This document shows, piece after piece, positions 59,050-64,000 of a DNA stretch of 64,000 nucleotides. Origin of the DNA: Elusimicrobiota bacterium (GTDB lineage: Bacteria > Elusimicrobiota > Elusimicrobia > UBA1565 > UBA9628); the NCBI GenBank assembly GCA_016212795.1, contig JACRDT010000010.1:124001-188000 (forward strand), given 5' to 3'. A program made the translations under genes and the position numbers. The notes beneath the pieces are model-generated. The model had not been told where the DNA came from and did no database searches. It saw only the letters and a program-made list of their open reading frames with translations. How positions within the stretch are numbered: the stretch's first letter is position 1; every line of letters begins with the position of its first letter.

Positions 59050-61335
59050 TTGCGCTGGCCGGCGGCGTGGGCCGCTGCCGCGGCGGCGGTTTGGACCGCG
59101 GTCGTGGCCTGGCGGCTCTGCGCCACCTACGCCCGGCTCGAGACCCAGCCCTGGGCGGACTTCGTCCTGGCCTGCGCCTTCCTGCCCCGCATCGCGCTCG
59201 GCTACGCCCCGAGGCTGTTCTACCTCGCCGGCTTGTGGCTGGTCTGGTTCTCGCTCGGCCGCCTGCTGCTGCGGTTCCTGAAGGCCGGGCGGCCCGAAGC
59301 GCAGGACGACACCCTCGCCTGGAAGCTCGAGCACGCGATGCTCTGCGCGGGGGCCGGGATGGCGGCGGCCTCCCTGGGGCTGCTGCTTCTGGGGCTGGCG
59401 GGCTTTTTGCATCCGGCGGCGCTGAGGTGGCTCTTCTGGGCGGCGCTGGCCGCGTCCTGCGCTTCGACGCTGCCGGCAGCCTGCCGGTCCGGCTGGGCGC
59501 CAGTTTTTCGAAGGCCCTCCCGGCTCCCGGGGCCATGGGACGGCGCCGCGCTACTGCTGCTGTTTTGCGCCGCGGTCCTCAACCTGCTCAGCGTCTACCC
59601 CCCCGTCATCTTCTACGACGCCCTGGTCTACCACCTCGCCCTGCCCAAGCTCTACCTCCTGCGCCACGGCATCGTCCCGACGCCGCACAACGTCTTCACC
59701 GGGGTCCCCTTCGGCGTCGAGATGCTCTACGGGTGGTGCTTGGCGCTGACGAAAGACAACCTGCCGTCGGTGCTGCACGCCTCGCTGGGCTTGGCCGCTG
59801 CCGCGGCTCTTTGGGCGGCAGCGCGCCGCCTGGGCGGCCCGTCCACGGGCCTCCTGGCCTGCCTGCTGTTCAGCCTCTGCCCGGCCGTCCTCGTCAGCGG
59901 CGCGGTGCCGGGCGTCGAATTGGGGGGGAGCTTCTACTGCGTCCTGGCATTCCTGGCCTTGCTGCGCTCCGCGGAGGCTCCCGAAGGCCGCGCCCTGCCG
60001 TGGTCGGTCCTGGCGGGCTGGCTCGTCGGGGCGGCCATGGGCACGAAGTACAGCCTGATGCCGGTCGGCGTCGTCCTGGTCGCCACGCACCTGTGGATGG
60101 TCCGCGGCCGTCCCTCCGCCTGGAGATGCACCGCCGCGATGGCGGCGGCCGCTTCCCTGGCCGTGCTCCCCTGGCTGGTCAAGAACGCCTGGTTCTACGG
60201 CAACCCGCTCCACCCTTTCCTGAACGGGCGGCTGGGCCTTGCCGGCCCGGCCGATTGGAGCGGGTTCTTGGCGAGCAGCGGGTCGCGCGACCTGACCGAG
60301 GTCCTGACCACGGCGGCGGGCCTCAAGCGCCTGCTCCTCCAAGGTTGGGAATCGACCATGGGGCGGCCGCCCATGAACAACTGGCCGGGACCGGCGTTCC
60401 TGCTGCTCCTCCCGTGGGCGCTGCTGACGCGATGGGGCGCCCGCCCCATGGCCGCCGCCCCCTCCGGGGAGCGGAGAGGGACCTTGCCCTGCGAGGACGG
60501 CGGCCCCATGGCGGCCGCCTTGGCGGCGGCCGGGTGCCTGGCGGTCTGGACGGCGTCGACGAGCCACATGCGCTTCCTCATCCCCGGGCTCGGGTTCGTC
60601 GCGCTGGCCGTCGCCGTCGCGGTGGACGCGGGCGCTTTCCCCGCGTGGCTCAGGCGCCTTGGGTGGGCCGTGGCGATCGTCGCCGGCGCCTTCAACTTCC
60701 AGGTGGTGTTCCACCAGAGGATGGAGAGGGGGTTGACGGCGTTCCTGTCGGGGGAACAGGACACGGCCCGGTACCTGATGCGGGTGCGCCCCACCTACAG
60801 CCAGCCGTACTACAGCGCGATGGCCTTCATCGATGAGAAGCTGCCGCCGGACGCGCGCGTGCTCTTCCTGGGGGAGGCGCGGGCGTACTACTGCGAGCGG
60901 GACTTCATCGCCTCGACCGTCTTCGACCTGAATCCGTTCTGGACAGAGCTGCGGGGCTCCGCCGACGCGGCCGAGTTGAGCCGGCGGCTCAAGGCCATGG
61001 GCGTGACCCACCTTTTCCTGAACGCCAGCGAGCTCATGCACCGCCGGGATTCCGCCGTGGTCATGCCGCGAGAGGACATGCGGCGGCAGGTCTTCGACGA
61101 CTTCTGGACCCTGTACCTGCGCAAGCTCTTCGAGGACCGCCAGACCAACGTCCCAGACGACCCCCATTGGGTGATCGTCTACGAGCTGCTCGGAGAGCCC
61201 GAGCGCGATCCGTCCGCCCGTCCCGCCAATCCCGCCCGCGAGCTCCTCAATGCCCTGGAGACGGCCCGGCCCAAGGAGGCCGGGTCGTCGCAGGCGCGAG
61301 CCGCGCTCCTCTCGCCGGAGACGGCCCGGCCCTGA
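59050..61335 (+). CDS. GT-C-type membrane glycosyltransferase-like protein
   Basis: No ATG exists in frame near the start. I choose TTG 59050, with GGAAGGG 6 bases upstream, giving 761 residues; a GTG at 58936 inside the cyclase gene is the other option. About a dozen hydrophobic helices are predicted. The loop F-Y-D-A-L-V-Y-H-L-A-L-P-K-L-Y-L-L-R-H-G contains the acidic residue expected in GT-C enzymes, and a soluble C-terminal domain of about 200 residues follows. Two copies of the dispersed repeat are in frame: one encodes a loop (near 60.45-60.52 kb), the other the last 25 residues (E-T-A-R-P repeated). Confidence 0.75.
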   Translation: MRWPAAWAAAAAAVWTAVVAWRLCATYARLETQPWADFVLACAFLPRIALGYAPRLFYLAGLWLVWFSLGRLLLRFLKAGRPEAQDDTLAWKLEHAMLCAGAGMAAASLGLLLLGLAGFLHPAALRWLFWAALAASCASTLPAACRSGWAPVFRRPSRLPGPWDGAALLLLFCAAVLNLLSVYPPVIFYDALVYHLALPKLYLLRHGIVPTPHNVFTGVPFGVEMLYGWCLALTKDNLPSVLHASLGLAAAAALWAAARRLGGPSTGLLACLLFSLCPAVLVSGAVPGVELGGSFYCVLAFLALLRSAEAPEGRALPWSVLAGWLVGAAMGTKYSLMPVGVVLVATHLWMVRGRPSAWRCTAAMAAAASLAVLPWLVKNAWFYGNPLHPFLNGRLGLAGPADWSGFLASSGSRDLTEVLTTAAGLKRLLLQGWESTMGRPPMNNWPGPAFLLLLPWALLTRWGARPMAAAPSGERRGTLPCEDGGPMAAALAAAGCLAVWTASTSHMRFLIPGLGFVALAVAVAVDAGAFPAWLRRLGWAVAIVAGAFNFQVVFHQRMERGLTAFLSGEQDTARYLMRVRPTYSQPYYSAMAFIDEKLPPDARVLFLGEARAYYCERDFIASTVFDLNPFWTELRGSADAAELSRRLKAMGVTHLFLNASELMHRRDSAVVMPREDMRRQVFDDFWTLYLRKLFEDRQTNVPDDPHWVIVYELLGEPERDPSARPANPARELLNALETARPKEAGSSQARAALLSPETARP
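60451..60518 (+). repeat. Dispersed repeat element, copy C, inside the GT-C gene
   Basis: It is collinear with the intergenic copy at 387-454, with identical spacing of the two conserved blocks. It encodes an extra-membrane loop rich in Ala/Gly/Pro (P-M-A-A-A-P-S-G-E-R-R-G) between two helices. The reading frame is kept. Confidence 0.6.
61257..61332 (-). repeat. Dispersed repeat element, copy D, at the end of the GT-C gene
   Basis: Bases 61291-61326 match the lptD copy at 35 of 36 positions. GGAGACGGCCCGGCCC occurs twice (61257-61272 and 61317-61332), bracketing the element. It encodes the C-terminal tail of the protein, and the stop codon follows immediately. Confidence 0.75.
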
Positions 61336-61357
61336 GCCGGGGGTCCCCGTCATTTGG

Positions 61358-61363
61358 TATCAT
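61358..61363 (+). promoter_or_regulatory. -10-like TATCAT before the molybdoenzyme operon
   Basis: GGTATCAT is the same octamer as before the GH127 and small P-loop genes. The leader to the ATG at 61413 would be about 42 bases and contains a run of eight G (61383-61390). Confidence 0.4.
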
Positions 61364-61412
61364 GTCGTGAGCCGCCCCCGAGGGGGGGGCGGGCGTCAGG
61401 GGGCCAAGCGAC

Positions 61413-62303
61413 ATGCCCATAGCATTGGAATTCGACTACCACAAGCCCAGGGACCTCAAGGACGCGCTCAGGCTCCTGTCGTCCTACAAGGGGAGAGCCA
61501 GGGTCCTGGCGGGGGGGACCGACCTCGTGCTCTGGCTCAAGGAGGGGATCGTCTCCCCCGAGGCGGTCATCGACCTCAAGGGGGTCGCGGAGCTCTCGAA
61601 GCTCGAGTTCAAGGACGGGGTGCTCGCCGTCGGAGCGCTGGTGACCTTCACGGAGCTCATCGAGTCGCAGACAGTGCGCTCGACCTTCCCGCTCCTCTGG
61701 GAGAGCGCCAAGACCGTGGCCTCGCCGGGCATCCGCAACCGCGCCACGCTCATGGGGAACATCGTCTCGGCCGTGCCCTCGCTGGACGGCGGGCCGCCCC
61801 TCCTGCTGCACGAGGCCCGGGTCGTGGTCCACGGGCCGGGGGGCCGCAGGACGGTCCCGATGCGCGGCTGGTTCGCCGGGCCGAAGAAGTGCTCGCTCCT
61901 GGAGGACGAGGTCGCGACCGAGCTCCTGGTGCCCCTCCCGGAGAAGAAGCACGCGGGCTGCTACGTGAAGCTCGGCCGCTACGCGGGCGAGGACCTGGCC
62001 CAGGTCGGCGTCGGCGTCATGGCGCTCGAGTCCCGCCAGTACCGGGTCGCGTTCTGCGCCGTCGGGCCGGTGCCGACGCGGGCGGAGAGCATCGAGGCCC
62101 TGCTCAAGGGCAAGGAACTCTCCGACCGGCTCATCGCCAAGGCCAAGGCCTTGATCCCCGACGAGATCTCCCCGATCACGGACATCAGGGCCTCCAAGGA
62201 GTACAGGTCCCGCATGGCGGGCGTCATGCTGGACCGGGCGCTCAAGACGGCCGTCTCCAGGCTCGAGGGCAAGGGCCCGGCCTACGGGACCAGCCAGGTG
62301 TGA
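61413..62303 (+). CDS. Xanthine-dehydrogenase-family FAD subunit
   Basis: The 296-residue protein is the medium (FAD) subunit of a molybdenum hydroxylase. FAD-binding motifs are V-L-A-G-G-T-D-L and the A-S-P-G-I-R-N-R-A-T-L-M-G-N-I segment, followed by a CO-dehydrogenase-flavoprotein C-terminal domain. Electrons pass from the molybdenum site via 2Fe-2S clusters to this FAD. Gene order FAD, 2Fe-2S, Mo subunit is the usual one. Confidence 0.93.
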   Translation: MPIALEFDYHKPRDLKDALRLLSSYKGRARVLAGGTDLVLWLKEGIVSPEAVIDLKGVAELSKLEFKDGVLAVGALVTFTELIESQTVRSTFPLLWESAKTVASPGIRNRATLMGNIVSAVPSLDGGPPLLLHEARVVVHGPGGRRTVPMRGWFAGPKKCSLLEDEVATELLVPLPEKKHAGCYVKLGRYAGEDLAQVGVGVMALESRQYRVAFCAVGPVPTRAESIEALLKGKELSDRLIAKAKALIPDEISPITDIRASKEYRSRMAGVMLDRALKTAVSRLEGKGPAYGTSQV

Positions 62304-62305
62304 CC

Positions 62306-62773
62306 ATGAAAAGGACGACGATCAACCTGAAGCTCAACGGGGTGGCCAGGCGGGCCGAGGTCGAGCCCAGCGACACCCTCCTGGAGGTCCTGCGCGACAA
62401 GCTGGGCATCAAGAGCGCCAAGGTCGGCTGCGACCGCGGGGACTGCGGGACCTGCACGGTCCTCATGAACGGGAGGACCGTGAGGTCCTGCCTGGTGCTG
62501 GCCCCGGAGGCCGAGGGCTGCGAGGTCGTGACCCTCGAGGGCGTCTCGAAGGGAGGGGGGACCGCGCTGCAGAAGGCCTTCGTCCGGCACAACTCCTTCC
62601 AGTGCGGCTTCTGCGCGCCGGGCGTGGTGCTCTCCGCGACGGAGCTCCTCGCGAAGGACTCCAAGCCCGACCGCCGCGACATCCAGGAGGCCATCGGCGG
62701 CAACCTCTGCCGCTGCACGGGCTACCAGCCGATCATCGACGCGATCGAGGACGCGGCAGGCACGAAGCCTTGA
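62306..62773 (+). CDS. Xanthine-dehydrogenase-family 2Fe-2S subunit
   Basis: The 155-residue protein starts 2 bases after the FAD subunit stop. The plant-type cluster uses C-D-R-G-D-C-G-T-C with a later C (V-R-S-C-L-V-L), and the second cluster uses C-G-F-C and C-R-C-T-G-Y. All eight cysteines are present. It links the molybdenum and FAD sites. Confidence 0.95.
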   Translation: MKRTTINLKLNGVARRAEVEPSDTLLEVLRDKLGIKSAKVGCDRGDCGTCTVLMNGRTVRSCLVLAPEAEGCEVVTLEGVSKGGGTALQKAFVRHNSFQCGFCAPGVVLSATELLAKDSKPDRRDIQEAIGGNLCRCTGYQPIIDAIEDAAGTKP

Positions 62774-62806
62774 TTTCCCCGGCCGGAAGACGGCCAGGAG
62801 CCAACG

Positions 62807-64000
62807 ATGGCAAAACTTGAGACGACGCAGAAGGCGAAGGCCGGCCGCGGCAGCCACGGCTCCAACGGCGGCAAGCAGGCCGCGGGAGCGAAGCCAGGGT
62901 TTGCGGCCCGGGGGCCGGAGGCCGAGCGCCGCGGGCCTGAGCCGGCCCTGCGGTCCGTCGGGAAGTCGGTCGAGCGCGTGGACGGCTGGGAGAAGGTCTC
63001 GGGCGCGGCCAAGTTCGTCGACGACATCGAGTTCGGGCCGGGGCTGCTCTACGCCGCGGTCGTGGAGAGCCCGCACGCCCACGCCCTGATCAAGCGCATC
63101 GACGCCAGATCCGCCGAGGCCGTGCCGGGCGTGGTGAAGGTCGTGACGGGGAAGGATTTCCCGTACACCTTCGGGCTCTACATGAAGGACCGCCACATCT
63201 TCGCCCAGGACCGGGTTCGCTTCGTGGGCGAGCAGGTGGCCGCCGTCATCGCCTGGGACCCCAAGACGGCCTCGCGCGCCGCCCGGCTCGTCAAGGTCGA
63301 GTACGAGGAGCTCCCGGCCATCTTCGACCCCGTGGCGGCCCTGGCCAGGAACGCGCCCCTCATCCACCCGGGGCTCGGCGACTACCCGCGCGTGCCCTGG
63401 TTCTTCCCCAAGGCCAAGACCAACGTCGCGCACTGGCGCAAGACCAGGAAGGGCGACATGGACAAGGGCTTCAAGGACGCCGACGTGATCCTCGAGGACG
63501 CCTACACCGTGCCGCGCTACGCCCACTGCGCCATCGAGATCCACGGCGCCGTCGGGCTCTACGACGCCTCGGGCAGGCTGACGGTGTGGACGGCCTCGCA
63601 GTCGCCCTTCACCCAGCGGCATGGCTTCGCGGAGGCGCTGGCGCCCTTGGGCCTCTCGCACAAGGACATCCGGGTCGTGACGCCCTACGTGGGCGGGGGC
63701 TTCGGGGGCAAGGCCGGGGTCTCGATGGAGATCCTGGGGGCCGCCCTGGCGACCAAGGTCCAGGGGCATCCCGTGAAGGTCCTGTGGTCGCGGGCGCAGG
63801 AGTTCGTCAACACCTACCAGCGCCAGGGCGTCGTGGCCCAGCTCAAGCTGGGCGCGAGGAAGGACGGCACCATCACGGCCCTGGAGCACAAGCTCTACTG
63901 GGACGCCGGCGCCTACGTCGAGTACGGCGCCAACGTGGTCAACGCCGCCGGGCTCTCGGCGTGCGGTCCCTACCGGGTGGACAACCTCAACATCGACTCC
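62807..64000 (+). CDS. Xanthine-dehydrogenase-family molybdopterin subunit (5' part, runs off window)
   Basis: From ATG 62807 the frame stays open for 398 codons to the last base. The first 45 residues are a Lys/Gly/Ala/Arg-rich extension not typical of the family. From about residue 50 come the aldehyde oxidase/xanthine dehydrogenase a/b hammerhead (S-V-G-K-S-V-E-R-V-D-G-W-E-K-V-S-G-A-A-K-F-V-D-D-I) and the start of the molybdopterin-binding domain with G-G-G-F-G-G-K. The usual P-L-E-P-H segment reads A-I-E-I-H here. The catalytic glutamate region lies beyond the window, so substrate (purine, nicotinate, aldehyde and so on) stays open. Confidence 0.92.
   Translation, partial: MAKLETTQKAKAGRGSHGSNGGKQAAGAKPGFAARGPEAERRGPEPALRSVGKSVERVDGWEKVSGAAKFVDDIEFGPGLLYAAVVESPHAHALIKRIDARSAEAVPGVVKVVTGKDFPYTFGLYMKDRHIFAQDRVRFVGEQVAAVIAWDPKTASRAARLVKVEYEELPAIFDPVAALARNAPLIHPGLGDYPRVPWFFPKAKTNVAHWRKTRKGDMDKGFKDADVILEDAYTVPRYAHCAIEIHGAVGLYDASGRLTVWTASQSPFTQRHGFAEALAPLGLSHKDIRVVTPYVGGGFGGKAGVSMEILGAALATKVQGHPVKVLWSRAQEFVNTYQRQGVVAQLKLGARKDGTITALEHKLYWDAGAYVEYGANVVNAAGLSACGPYRVDNLNIDS

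Noticed and set aside
1..64000. tRNA, rRNA or known riboswitch
   Set aside because: Intergenic stretches were read for tRNA arms (GGTTCGA-type), rRNA-like blocks and familiar riboswitch cores; nothing convincing was found. A covariance-model search would be decisive.

Overview
The window is about 64 kb of very GC-rich bacterial DNA (roughly 70% G+C), densely coding on both strands, with short gaps and many 1-4 base ATGA/GTGA stop-start overlaps. An outer-membrane biogenesis gene (LptD type), a PBP1C/alpha-2-macroglobulin pair, dTDP-sugar enzymes and several lipoproteins indicate a Gram-negative envelope. Two unrelated proteins (a GDPD-like phosphodiesterase and an MFS carrier) start with the same kind of signal peptide plus a long Ala/Pro/Ser leader. 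From memory I associate such leaders with Elusimicrobiota, so a high-GC Elusimicrobiota or a related deep-branching lineage is my best guess; this is inference. No rRNA, tRNA or CRISPR array was seen.

Region 1 (1-19.9 kb) is a housekeeping block: rho (3' part), an M23 peptidase, rpmE, prfA, then prmC-murA-folC-ROK kinase-lptD. prfA and prmC, neighbours in many bacteria, are separated here by about 10 kb holding a GDPD-like protein, two caspase-fold proteins, a small membrane protein, rubredoxin and a GT-C glycosyltransferase. At the start of this interruption the last 128 bp of prfA are duplicated as a second copy after the GDPD gene.

Region 2 (19.9-33.3 kb) holds a minus-strand A2M-pbpC operon, a large secreted DUF2341/LamG/GH127 glycosidase, a small P-loop protein and an arrestin-like membrane protein. 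A 0.56 kb degenerate stretch follows, with a probable transposase remnant and a palindrome ending in DnaA-box-like sequences.

Region 3 (33.9-46 kb) holds a membrane AAA+ ATPase, several envelope proteins of unknown role, a 38-residue peptide gene coupled to a thioredoxin-fold lipoprotein, two nucleotide-sugar enzymes, an MFS carrier with the long leader, and a Ser/Thr kinase with N-terminal TPRs, one central membrane span and a C-terminal kinase domain.

Region 4 (46-64 kb) is mostly catabolic. It has an acyltransferase-like protein, a thiolase-fold protein with Pro at the nucleophile position, a DUF35 partner, then DUF2877, FdrA and DUF1116, which match the E. coli oxamate carbamoyltransferase subunit families, followed by an exchanger-type permease. 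Further on lie a cyclase-family amidohydrolase and a three-subunit xanthine-dehydrogenase-type molybdoenzyme that runs off the window end. Together these suggest purine/ureide or N-heterocycle breakdown. Between them sit GtrA, MazG, an XRE regulator diverging from a lone receiver protein, a class III nucleotide cyclase, phosphoglucomutase and a second GT-C protein.

Non-coding highlights are a dispersed repeat that also sits in frame inside coding sequence (LptD, the 59-61 kb GT-C protein and perhaps PrmC), a palindromic MITE-like element with five stop-codon-bearing tandem repeats at 58.0-58.13 kb, hairpins that overlap the prfA ribosome binding site, and several promoters placed so close to start codons that leaderless mRNAs are likely.
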